Of a DNA stretch of 6,808 nt, positions 1 to 5,933 are shown piece by piece. The position numbers and the translations under genes were made by a program. The notes beneath the pieces are model-generated. The model saw nothing but the letters and a program-made list of their open reading frames with translations. It did no database searches and was not told the origin of the DNA. Position 1 is the stretch's first letter. Each line of letters starts with the position of its first letter. The stretch lies in NCBI GenBank assembly GCA_031394355.1, contig JANNSU010000064.1, forward strand, positions 1 to 6,808, given 5' to 3'. The DNA comes from JAEUMY01 sp031394355. Its GTDB lineage: Bacteria > Pseudomonadota > Gammaproteobacteria > Burkholderiales > Usitatibacteraceae.

Positions 1-274
1 CAGGCTTAAGCATCAGGCGGTAATAAAACGAAAAAAGGAAGTCGGGTGCAATGGCGCGTACCTGCGCCACGATGTCCGGCGCATTGGGATCGTCCGGCGT
101 TATCACGGGAATCCCGTGCGCGCGGGCCAGGTCGGCGACGCTTGCGAACCAGATGGTCTCGGCCGCATTGTCCTGGTGCGTCAGCACCAGGCGTACGTCG
201 ATGCCGTGATCCAGCAGTACCTGGAGACAACGCACGCCGACGTTGTGATACGCGAACACGACTGCGCGGGTCAA
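1..274 (-). CDS. arnA: ArnA-type formyltransferase, N-terminal part, cut by window edge
   Basis: The first 91 codons of a formyltransferase-fold protein running off the left edge. It opens MTRAVVFAYHNVG and carries THQDN (residues 32-36), RAHGIPV (51-57) and FSFYYR (81-86). These line up, from memory, with the N-terminal formyltransferase domain of E. coli ArnA (VVFAYHDMG, THTDN, FSFYYR). That domain uses N10-formyl-tetrahydrofolate in the cytoplasm to formylate UDP-Ara4N. The catalytic Asn-His-Asp region lies beyond the window. The start is a TTG that overlaps the arnC stop (TTGA), which suggests translational coupling; AAGGTGG lies 7 bases upstream. Whether the dehydrogenase half is fused, as in enterobacteria, or separate cannot be seen. 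The arn neighbours favour this role over methionyl-tRNA formyltransferase. Confidence 0.85.
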   Translation of the reverse strand, partial: MTRAVVFAYHNVGVRCLQVLLDHGIDVRLVLTHQDNAAETIWFASVADLARAHGIPVITPDDPNAPDIVAQVRAIAPDFLFSFYYRLMLKP

Positions 275-1251
275 ACCACCACCTTCTTCGAGACCTGGGC
301 GCCCGACTCGACCGCCTCCTGTTCGAGCACCGCTGCGATCAGGTAGCGCGGCCGCGAACGCACCTGCTGATAGATACGGCCCACATATTCGCCCAGAAGG
401 CCGATGCCGAACAGGGTCACGCCAATCAGAAAGAAGGCGATGCCGAACAGTGTGAACAGCCCTTCAGCCTCGGGACCGACCAGGAACAAGCGACGAATCG
501 CAAGGTAGGCGACAAAGAAAAAGCTCAAGGCGGCGATGCAGATGCCGGCCAGTGAAAACAATTGCAGGGGCACCACCGAAAACGCGGTCATCAGGTCGAA
601 ATTCAGGCGCACCAGGGAATACAGCGAGTATTTCGATTCGCCGGCGAAGCGCTCCTCATGCGCCACCTCGATCTCGACCGGCTTCTGCGCGAAGGTATAG
701 GCAAGCGCGGGGATGAAGGTATTGATCTCGTGACACGAGTTGATCGCCTCGACAATGCCGCGCGAATAAGCCCGCAGCATGCAGCCCTGGTCGGTCATCT
801 TGATTGACGTGATGCGTTCGCGCAGTTTGTTCATGGCCTTCGAGGCATAGCGCCGAAACGCAGAGTCCTGGCGAAGCTTGCGGATGGTGCCGACGTAGTC
901 ATGGCCCTTGTCCATCTCGGCCAGCAGGTTGCCGATTTCCTCAGGCGGGTTCTGCAGGTCGGCGTCCAGCGTGATGATGCGCGATCCTCGTGCGTGTTCG
1001 AAGCCTGCCATGATGGCCATGTGCTGGCCGTAGTTGCCGTTGAACAGAATGACGCGGGTCACGTCCGGACGCGCCTGGAACTGCTCACGCAGAAGCGCAG
1101 CCGAGCGGTCCGATGATCCGTCGTTGATGAACAGGATTTCGTAGCTGATCCCCAGTTTGTCCAGCGCCGGATACAGGCGCGCAAACAGGGCGGCAAGGCC
1201 GGCTTCTTCGTTGTAGACGGGGATGACGCAGGAGACTATTGGTGATGTCAT
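271..1251 (-). CDS. arnC: Undecaprenyl-phosphate Ara4N (formyl) transferase ArnC
   Basis: A 326-residue GT2-family membrane glycosyltransferase. It transfers formylated Ara4N from UDP to undecaprenyl phosphate at the cytoplasmic face of the inner membrane. Visible features are the nucleotide-binding start VIPVYNEE (9-16), NDGSSD (43-48), NYGQH (73-77), the metal-binding DAD within LDADLQNPPEEI (95-106), CMLRAY (157-162) and GESKYSL (204-210). Two hydrophobic segments follow at about 228-252 and 264-287, then GLLGEYVGRIY (284-294). These motifs and the length match E. coli ArnC (about 322 residues). The ATG at 1251 gives the normal family N-terminus. No Shine-Dalgarno precedes it: a 12-bp palindrome ends one base before the start, and the preceding gene's stop is only 15 bases away, so coupled translation is likely. 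A GtrB- or DPMS-like enzyme is the alternative; the operon favours ArnC. Confidence 0.9.
   Translation of the reverse strand: MTSPIVSCVIPVYNEEAGLAALFARLYPALDKLGISYEILFINDGSSDRSAALLREQFQARPDVTRVILFNGNYGQHMAIMAGFEHARGSRIITLDADLQNPPEEIGNLLAEMDKGHDYVGTIRKLRQDSAFRRYASKAMNKLRERITSIKMTDQGCMLRAYSRGIVEAINSCHEINTFIPALAYTFAQKPVEIEVAHEERFAGESKYSLYSLVRLNFDLMTAFSVVPLQLFSLAGICIAALSFFFVAYLAIRRLFLVGPEAEGLFTLFGIAFFLIGVTLFGIGLLGEYVGRIYQQVRSRPRYLIAAVLEQEAVESGAQVSKKVVV
279..285 (-). promoter_or_regulatory. Ribosome binding site for the TTG-started formyltransferase
   Basis: AAGGTGG on the minus strand, with its AAGG core 7 bases before the TTG at 274. It lies within the last codons of arnC. It decides the start, since there is no ATG nearby in this frame and the protein alignment begins at the same place. 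Confidence 0.55.
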
Positions 1252-1252
1252 T

Positions 1253-1264
1253 GCGAATATTCGC
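1253..1264. repeat. 12-bp palindrome GCGAATATTCGC, copy 1
   Basis: Perfect palindrome occupying nearly the whole 15-bp gap between the exported-protein gene and arnC. On the minus strand it ends one base before the arnC ATG, where a ribosome binding site would be expected. Other copies are at 2807, 3997 and 5917. Confidence 0.9.
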
Positions 1265-1266
1265 GT

Positions 1267-2106
1267 CTATTTCTTCTTGGCGGGCTGTGCGGCGTTGGAT
1301 TTGTCCAGCGCCGACAGCTTCTGGCGGAGTTCCGTGAGGAGCTTGTGCGTGGCGGCGATGTGGGCATCGCGTTCCTGCTTCGCTTCCTCCAGCTGGCTCT
1401 TTTCAACAAAGCCCAGCTTGGGATTGGCAAGCTTGGCGTCCACGGCGTCTGCGCCCTTGGCATAGGCGGCACCAAATTTCTTCCTGCCCGGCTCGGACAG
1501 ATCTGTCAGCTCGGACGCGATGGCATCCGCCAGTGAAAAGCGCTTGTCACCCACTGCAATTTCGTTGGCGGCATTGAGCGCATAGCCCAAGCGCCGCATT
1601 GCGAACTGCTGTTCCTGCGTGGTTGTGATGCGAACATCCTTCGCGAGGCTGCCAGACTCGCTGAGCGTCTCGGTTCGGGTCTTCACCTGGGCGAGTTGCT
1701 CTTTGCGGGTGGCGTCGCGGGCATTGGCATCGGCCCGGGTCTTGTAGATGCCCATATTCTCCAGCTGGCCCATGATGCCGTTCAACTGACCGACCGACTT
1801 CACTGTGCCCAGCGCCGTGGGCGGCCAGTTCTTGATCTCGAGCTCGTCGTTGGCATTGACGGTGGCGTTGAAAGTCTTCAGTGCGGCACGCTCGGCTGCC
1901 GTGGGGACTGGCACAGGCGAGTTGGCACCATTGGCAGCCATGACCTTCTTGATGTATGTCTCGGCAATCTTTCCTTCCGGGCTGCGTTGCACAGGCTGCG
2001 CGCTGGCCGGTGCCGAGAGCGAAGCCACCAGCAGCAAGGCAAAGATGGCGATCAGTATGTGGAATGGCAATTTCACATCGGGAAGTTTCACATCAGGTAG
2101 GTTCAT
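1267..2106 (-). CDS. Exported helical protein of unknown function inside the arn cluster
   Basis: I do not recognise this 279-residue protein. It starts with an unusual 13-residue n-region holding LPDVK twice in tandem. A hydrophobic stretch (about 14-32) and an SAPASA-Q sequence follow, so cleavage after residue 36 and release to the periplasm are likely. The mature part is hydrophilic, rich in Ala, Lys, Glu and Gln, with no Cys, and looks mostly helical. Stretches near 125-170 and 232-268 could form coiled coils, and the C-terminus is a basic AKKK tail. The ATG at 2106 is chosen because GAGG sits 6 bases upstream and because the signal peptide begins there. A longer reading to 2163 would overlap the end of arnB and bury the signal peptide. 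It lies 13 bp after arnB and 15 bp before arnC, so it is probably co-transcribed. Any role in Ara4N transfer or envelope stress is inference from position only. Confidence 0.8.
   Translation of the reverse strand: MNLPDVKLPDVKLPFHILIAIFALLLVASLSAPASAQPVQRSPEGKIAETYIKKVMAANGANSPVPVPTAAERAALKTFNATVNANDELEIKNWPPTALGTVKSVGQLNGIMGQLENMGIYKTRADANARDATRKEQLAQVKTRTETLSESGSLAKDVRITTTQEQQFAMRRLGYALNAANEIAVGDKRFSLADAIASELTDLSEPGRKKFGAAYAKGADAVDAKLANPKLGFVEKSQLEEAKQERDAHIAATHKLLTELRQKLSALDKSNAAQPAKKK
2071..2100 (-). repeat. Tandem 15-bp repeat in the signal peptide region
   Basis: Two 15-base units (2086-2100 and 2071-2085) match at 13 of 15 positions and each encodes LPDVK. They lie in frame just after the start codon and lengthen the n-region of the exported protein. 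The two mismatches are silent, so the duplication is not brand new or is kept at the protein level. Confidence 0.75.
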
Positions 2107-2112
2107 ATGAAG

Positions 2113-2116
2113 CCTC
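2113..2116 (-). promoter_or_regulatory. Ribosome binding site of the exported protein gene
   Basis: GAGG on the minus strand, 6 bases before the ATG at 2106, in the 13-bp gap after the arnB stop. It supports the 2106 start over the longer reading from 2163. Confidence 0.6.
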
Positions 2117-2119
2117 GAT

Positions 2120-3253
2120 TCATGCAGTGAGTGCAAGGAGATTTTCGCAGACTCGCGCCACATCCGCCTGAGACATCGTCGGGAAGAGTGGCAGGGTGAC
2201 CGTTTCGCGACCGATGCGCTCGGCGTTGGGGTGTTCGCCTTCCCGATGGCCCAGGCCGCGATACAGCGTGGTCAGATGCATGGCTTCGTAGGACACACCT
2301 ATCCCGATGCCCCGCTCGTGCATGGCTGCAACGAAGTCCTTGCGGGTCATGGTCATGCGCGACAACGGCAGCAGCACACAGAACATGTTCCAGCTGTGGC
2401 CGGCACGCTCGCCCGCATGCGCCTTCGCAGGCAGGAGGATTCCCTTCGATTCTGCGACCGGCTCAAGGTGGCGAAAATACACCTCCGCCAAATGCTGGCG
2501 ACGCTGACACCAGTCATCCAGCCGCGTGAGCTGGGCCAGCCCAAGGCGGGCACTGACGTCGCTCATGTTGAACTTGCCGCCCGCCTCCACAATGTCTCGC
2601 GTGCCATCAGGAAGGCGCTGAATGCCGTGGAAACGGAGTACCTCCGCACGCTTTGCTTCCTCGGCACTTCCGAATGCGATGGCACCCCCTTCAATGGTGG
2701 TCATGTTCTTGTTGGGATGAAAGCTGAATGTCGCAATATCACCAAAAGAGCCGATCTTGCGGCCTTTCCAGGATGAGCCGATGGCCAATGCAGCATCTTC
2801 CACCACGCGAATATTCGCAGTCTTCGCGAGGGCCATCAGCCTGTCCATGTCGCAGGGCAAGCCGGAGAAATGCGTGGGCACGATGATTTTGGTGCGCGGC
2901 GTGATGGCGCGTTCCACCTGATCCAGGTTCAGATTCCGCGTCGCCAGATCGCAGTCGACGAAAACGGTCTTCGCTCCCGCACGGTGAATCATGTTGCCCA
3001 CCGAGAAGAAGGTCATGGCAGAGGTGATGACTTCATCGCCTGGCTTCAGGCCGATGATGTCGAATGCCAGCTCCATCGCAGCCGTGGCAGAGGTCATCAC
3101 CCGCACGGGTCGTCCACCCAGATAGTCAGACAGCGCCTGTTCGAATGCCTGCACCTTGGGGCCGGAGGCGATCCAGTGCGACCGCAAGGTATCTGACACC
3201 TCGGCAATCATCCAGTCATCGAGGGTCGGGCGGGCGAAGGGGAGATAGTGCAT
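2120..3253 (-). CDS. arnB: UDP-4-keto-pentose aminotransferase ArnB (DegT/DnrJ/EryC1 family)
   Basis: A 377-residue PLP-dependent sugar aminotransferase. In the Ara4N pathway it converts UDP-4-keto-pentose to UDP-Ara4N using glutamate in the cytoplasm. It begins MHYLPFARPT like E. coli ArnB (LPFSRPAM). It carries SGPKVQAFEQAL (30-41), SATAAM (55-60) and VEDAA with the cofactor-binding Asp153. The Schiff-base Lys182 lies in FSFHPNKNMTTIEGG (176-190). KFNMSDVSARLGLAQL and the C-terminal LPLFPTMSQADV follow. The family usually reads EDAAHA or EDAAQA; here Leu156 replaces that His/Gln. The ATG at 3253 is preferred on alignment. An upstream in-frame ATG at 3319 would add 22 residues encoded by the heptamer repeat region and look spurious, though neither start has a good ribosome binding site. 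A related aminotransferase for another sugar is possible; the neighbours argue for ArnB. Confidence 0.88.
   Translation of the reverse strand: MHYLPFARPTLDDWMIAEVSDTLRSHWIASGPKVQAFEQALSDYLGGRPVRVMTSATAAMELAFDIIGLKPGDEVITSAMTFFSVGNMIHRAGAKTVFVDCDLATRNLNLDQVERAITPRTKIIVPTHFSGLPCDMDRLMALAKTANIRVVEDAALAIGSSWKGRKIGSFGDIATFSFHPNKNMTTIEGGAIAFGSAEEAKRAEVLRFHGIQRLPDGTRDIVEAGGKFNMSDVSARLGLAQLTRLDDWCQRRQHLAEVYFRHLEPVAESKGILLPAKAHAGERAGHSWNMFCVLLPLSRMTMTRKDFVAAMHERGIGIGVSYEAMHLTTLYRGLGHREGEHPNAERIGRETVTLPLFPTMSQADVARVCENLLALTA
2807..2818. repeat. 12-bp palindrome GCGAATATTCGC, copy 2, inside arnB
   Basis: Perfect palindrome inside arnB, read as Ala-Asn-Ile-Arg (residues 146-149) just before the conserved VVEDAA. 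On the minus strand the 18-base stretch ACTGCGAATATTCGCGTG is identical to the plus strand of the copy at 3997, so similarity extends past the palindrome. Confidence 0.9.
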
Positions 3254-3258
3254 TTTTA

Positions 3259-3346
3259 GTGATGGGTAATGGGTGATTGGCGATGGGAGAAGGATTGAGG
3301 GGGCAAATGTTTTGCTCATTACCCATCACTCTTGACCCATCGCCCA
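3259..3346. repeat. Degenerate 7-bp repeats in two opposed blocks
   Basis: This fills most of the 98-bp gap between the ArnE-like gene and arnB. The right-hand units read on the plus strand from 3259 as GTGATGG, GTAATGG, GTGATTG, GCGATGG, GAGAAGG. From 3319 to 3346 similar units occur in the opposite orientation. As a result AGTGATGGGTAATG (3258-3271) is an exact inverted match to 3317-3330, and GGCGATGGG (3279-3287) to 3336-3344. The pairs interleave, so both helices could form together only as a pseudoknot. No T-run follows on either strand, so this is not a typical intrinsic terminator. It precedes arnB and could affect its translation. Confidence 0.7.
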
Positions 3347-3351
3347 GAATG

Positions 3352-3723
3352 TCACGACCGTGCAACCAGCCATACACCGATGATGATGAAGCCGATGCCC
3401 AGAAGTTTTTGCGAGGTAATCGCCTCGCCGAAGAGGTAGTAGGCCGCGACGGCATTGACAACATAGCCGATGGACAGCATGGGATAGGCGATGCTGACCG
3501 GCACGCGGGACAGCGCCATGATCCAGACCACGACGCTCACCACGTAGCAGGCGAGCCCGCCGATGATGTGCGGCTGGGTGGCGAGCTGCAGCCCGACAGG
3601 GAGAATGTTTTCGCTGGTGAATTCGAAGGCACCGATACGTGTGGTGCCAGTCTTCAACAACAACTGCGCCGCTGCATTCAACAGGACGCCTGCGAGAATC
3701 AGGGAGAAGGTGATCGCATTCAT
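3352..3723 (-). CDS. arnE: ArnE-like small membrane protein (Ara4N-lipid flippase subunit)
   Basis: A 123-residue SMR/EamA-fold protein with four predicted hydrophobic segments (about 3-24, 42-70, 76-98, 106-121). ArnE and ArnF together flip undecaprenyl-phosphate-Ara4N to the periplasmic side. VPVSIAYPMLSIGYV (74-88) resembles VPVGIAYPMLSLNFV of E. coli ArnE. The Glu14 that couples drug efflux to protons in EmrE is Asn16 here, which argues against a multidrug pump. The ATG overlaps the arnT stop (ATGA), so the two are translationally coupled; no Shine-Dalgarno is visible. Only one such gene is in view, whereas E. coli has the ArnE/ArnF pair, so it may act as a homodimer or have its partner elsewhere. 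A generic EamA transporter is the alternative. Confidence 0.7.
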   Translation of the reverse strand: MNAITFSLILAGVLLNAAAQLLLKTGTTRIGAFEFTSENILPVGLQLATQPHIIGGLACYVVSVVVWIMALSRVPVSIAYPMLSIGYVVNAVAAYYLFGEAITSQKLLGIGFIIIGVWLVARS

Positions 3724-5369
3724 GGGATGGTGACGGGTTTGGCAACGATGATACGGCGATCATCGGCATGCAGGGTTTTCATGGGAAGACCCATCGCCTG
3801 TAATGCGGGCAGCGTATCGGGGTGAACTAGGGCAATGGCCTTCCCATCCGCATTCCATTCGGCGGCGAAAGATTCCAGCGTTTTCACCAGATGCCGGGGC
3901 TCCATGTTCAAGCCGTGCTCGAATTCATCAATGTAGTCCACCAGTCTCACGGTTCGCTGCAGATAGAACGGCAAGCTCTGGTCATAGGTGCGTACTGCGA
4001 ATATTCGCGTGTCCGGCGTGATCTGCGGCGCCAGAATTGCTGCGAGGCCCTTGGCGGATTGACGTGGCGAGAGTTCGCGATAACCGTTGCTGAAGCCGAG
4101 TATGAACAACGCCATGCCGACCACAATGGCTCCCAAAGCTGCTTGCTTGCGTTGGCCGCGAAGGAACCATGCGCCAGTAAGCAATCCGATCCCCGCCGCA
4201 ACCGCGCCAGCAAATATCCACGGCCGCGCCGCACTGTAAAGGGATTTCAGCCATTCCCCCTTGGCGCGATCCGGCATGCCCCAGATCAGCGGCAGACAAA
4301 GGAACACGACGATGCCTACTGGCAGCACCAGCTTCCAGATTCGTTCACCCGGCGAATCCTGCCACCACGCGGCGAGTACCAGCGCAAAAATTGGGAATAC
4401 CGGCAGGATGTAGGTAGGCAGCTTGGAGCTGGACGCACTGAAAAAGCAGACGATCAGCAATGTCCAGAGTATGGCGAACAAATTCCAGTCGAAGCCTTCC
4501 ACGTTCTTCCGCCAGCCAGCCCAGGCTGCGGGCACCAGCGCCAGTGCCCAGGGCAGGAATCCGCCGAAGAGAATAGGCCAGAAATACCAGATGGGCTCTT
4601 CACGCCGATGCACTTTGGTGAGGAAGCGCTCGAAGTGTTCGTGGATGAAATAGAAACGCACAAAGTCGGCGTTGGCCTGCGCTGCCAGCAGATGCCAAGG
4701 CACGGTGATGGCAAGAAACAGCCCGCCGCCGCGCAGCCACTCCAGTCGCCCGAGTAGCGAGACATCACGGCGGACCACGCAGTACACGAATATCGCGGCG
4801 GCAGGAAACACGATGCCGATGAGCCCCTTGGACAGGATCGCGAGCGCCATGCCGGCCCAGGCCAACAACATCCATGGCCTGCGCGCAGTCGAGTCGGACG
4901 TCTGCGCGAGCAGGAAGGCACAAACCGCAACCGTGGTCCACGCGGTGAGGCCTGTATCGAGCGTGACCACGCCGGTGAAGGCCAGAAAATACGGGCTGGC
5001 TGCGAGGATGCCCATTGCTGTGGAGCCCGCCTCTGGCGAGATGAGACGCCGCGCCGTGTAGCCTACGGCGCAAAGGGCCAGCAATCCGCAGAACAGCACG
5101 TAAAGGCGCGCCGCCACCTCATTGAAGCCGAAAAGCTTGAAGGCGCTGGCAGTGGCCCAATACTGCAGCGGCGGCTTGTAGAAGTAGGGGATGCCATTGA
5201 GGCGCGGAGTCACCCAGTCACCACTGACCGCCATTTCGCGCGCGATTTCCGAGTAGCGGCCTTCGTCGGGATTGGCCAGAGGGCGGCGGATGTTGTCCAC
5301 GCAGACCAGGAGCACCAGCAGGGTCAGGGCTGCCAGAACCCATCGGGAGATTGTGCCGGGGACTGTCAT
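3720..5369 (-). CDS. arnT: Lipid A Ara4N transferase ArnT (GT83/PMT-like)
   Basis: A 549-residue integral membrane glycosyltransferase, close to the 550 residues of E. coli ArnT. It moves Ara4N from undecaprenyl phosphate to lipid A phosphates on the periplasmic side of the inner membrane. The N-terminal signal-anchor helix (about 8-24) is followed by the first periplasmic loop. That loop holds the acidic pair Asp35-Glu36 in NPDEGRYSEIAREM (33-46) and YFYKPPLQYW (62-71), hallmarks of this family. About a dozen hydrophobic segments follow, up to near residue 435, then a soluble C-terminal domain of roughly 115 residues. GAGGGG lies 7 bases before the ATG at 5369, within the end of the Smr gene. 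It is the first arn gene in transcription order. Other PMT_2 transferases share the DE motif, so the exact acceptor is inferred from the operon. Confidence 0.87.
   Translation of the reverse strand: MTVPGTISRWVLAALTLLVLLVCVDNIRRPLANPDEGRYSEIAREMAVSGDWVTPRLNGIPYFYKPPLQYWATASAFKLFGFNEVAARLYVLFCGLLALCAVGYTARRLISPEAGSTAMGILAASPYFLAFTGVVTLDTGLTAWTTVAVCAFLLAQTSDSTARRPWMLLAWAGMALAILSKGLIGIVFPAAAIFVYCVVRRDVSLLGRLEWLRGGGLFLAITVPWHLLAAQANADFVRFYFIHEHFERFLTKVHRREEPIWYFWPILFGGFLPWALALVPAAWAGWRKNVEGFDWNLFAILWTLLIVCFFSASSSKLPTYILPVFPIFALVLAAWWQDSPGERIWKLVLPVGIVVFLCLPLIWGMPDRAKGEWLKSLYSAARPWIFAGAVAAGIGLLTGAWFLRGQRKQAALGAIVVGMALFILGFSNGYRELSPRQSAKGLAAILAPQITPDTRIFAVRTYDQSLPFYLQRTVRLVDYIDEFEHGLNMEPRHLVKTLESFAAEWNADGKAIALVHPDTLPALQAMGLPMKTLHADDRRIIVAKPVTIP
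3997..4008. repeat. 12-bp palindrome GCGAATATTCGC, copy 3, inside arnT
   Basis: Perfect palindrome within arnT. In the arnT frame it contributes to Arg-Ile-Phe-Ala in DTRIFAVRTY of the C-terminal soluble domain. The surrounding 18 bases on the plus strand are identical to the minus strand of copy 2. Confidence 0.9.
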
Positions 5370-5372
5370 GCG

Positions 5373-5915
5373 TCAGCCCCTCAACAAAACCACGACCGCG
5401 CCACTGCCGCCATCCATGGCGGGGGCGTCGCAAAACGCCAGCACGTCGTCGCGGAATGAAAGTGCCTTTCGCACCTTGCCACGCAAGATCGGCGCGCCGG
5501 GCGCCGAGCGCAGTCCCTTGCCGTGGACAATGCGCACGCAGCGGATGCCTGACCGACGGGCATGGAGGAGAAAAGCTGCCATGAGGCTGCGTGCCTCGTC
5601 GGACGTGGCGCCATGCAGGTCCAGGGAATCCTGTATCGCCCAGTGGCCACGCTTCAGCTTGCGCAGGATGTCGCGGGACAGGCCCGCGCGCAGGTGGGAT
5701 TCTGCGTTACCCATTTCATTGAAGTCATCCCAGCCGCCCGCATCAGTCAGCAGATCGGCCATGACCTGGCGATCATCATCAAACCGCTTGGCCGCAACCG
5801 GGCGCGGCTTGGGCTTGTCGATGGCTGCACGGTTCTGCGGGGCGGCTGGCTTCACGCCTTCCATCTCCGCACGGAACGCAGCCAGGTCGTCGTCCGGGGC
5901 GGGCTTTGAGTTCAC
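5373..5915 (-). CDS. Smr-domain protein (SmrA/YdaL or SmrB type)
   Basis: A 180-residue protein. The first ~70 residues are polar and probably disordered (DDDLAAFRAEMEGVKP at 8-23 is the usual N-terminal element), then comes a C-terminal Smr domain from about 95. The domain shows LDLHG (98-102), VHGKG (130-134), LRGKVRKAL (144-152) and GGSGAVVVLLR (169-179), the conserved nuclease motifs. Smr proteins cut nucleic acid: SmrB cleaves mRNA at collided ribosomes, and YdaL nicks DNA. The sequence does not decide between them. The start is a GTG inside a 20-bp palindrome that also forms the gap to trxB; no Shine-Dalgarno is visible. The stop lies 3 bp before arnT, so the gene is likely co-transcribed into the arn genes, though nothing links it functionally to Ara4N. 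Confidence 0.88.
   Translation of the reverse strand: MNSKPAPDDDLAAFRAEMEGVKPAAPQNRAAIDKPKPRPVAAKRFDDDRQVMADLLTDAGGWDDFNEMGNAESHLRAGLSRDILRKLKRGHWAIQDSLDLHGATSDEARSLMAAFLLHARRSGIRCVRIVHGKGLRSAPGAPILRGKVRKALSFRDDVLAFCDAPAMDGGSGAVVVLLRG
5377..5382 (-). promoter_or_regulatory. Ribosome binding site of arnT
   Basis: GAGGGG on the minus strand, 7 bases before the arnT ATG and inside the last codons of the Smr gene. It is the strongest Shine-Dalgarno match seen at any start in this window. Confidence 0.65.
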
Positions 5916-5932
5916 TGCGAATATTCGCAGTG
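5913..5932. repeat. 20-bp perfect palindrome (copy 4 of GCGAATATTCGC) at trxB-smr junction
   Basis: CACTGCGAATATTCGCAGTG is a perfect 20-base palindrome. Its core at 5917-5928 is the same 12-mer as the other three copies. It fills the 18-bp gap after the trxB stop and includes the GTG start of the Smr gene. As at arnC, the 12-bp core ends one base before the start codon. It could be an operator-like site, an uptake or methylation site, or one of a genome-wide iterated palindrome; the window cannot decide. Confidence 0.9.
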
Positions 5933-5933
5933 G

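Noticed and set aside
46..555. 169-codon plus-strand open frame
   Set aside because: Antisense to the formyltransferase and the arnC C-terminus, with no domain or credible start; a shadow frame.
2107..2163. Longer start for the exported protein at 2163
   Set aside because: It would overlap the arnB end by 44 bases, put 19 residues before the signal peptide and ignore the GAGG placed 6 bases before the ATG at 2106.
3254..3319. Longer ArnB starting at the ATG at 3319
   Set aside because: The extra 22 residues come from the heptamer repeat DNA and precede the position where the family N-terminus aligns. Kept only as a minor alternative because neither start has a strong ribosome binding site.
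3258..3330. Intrinsic terminator between the ArnE-like gene and arnB
   Set aside because: The 14-bp stem has a 45-base loop and, in the direction of transcription, is followed by an A-run rather than a T-run. It would also split the pathway operon.
3259..3346. CRISPR array
   Set aside because: The units are 7 bases long, degenerate and without spacers, so this does not fit a CRISPR array.
3891..4757. 288-codon open frame on the plus strand
   Set aside because: It lies wholly antisense to arnT, whose protein has clear family motifs. The translation is Gln/Arg/Pro-rich with no recognisable domain, as expected for the shadow of a GC-rich gene.
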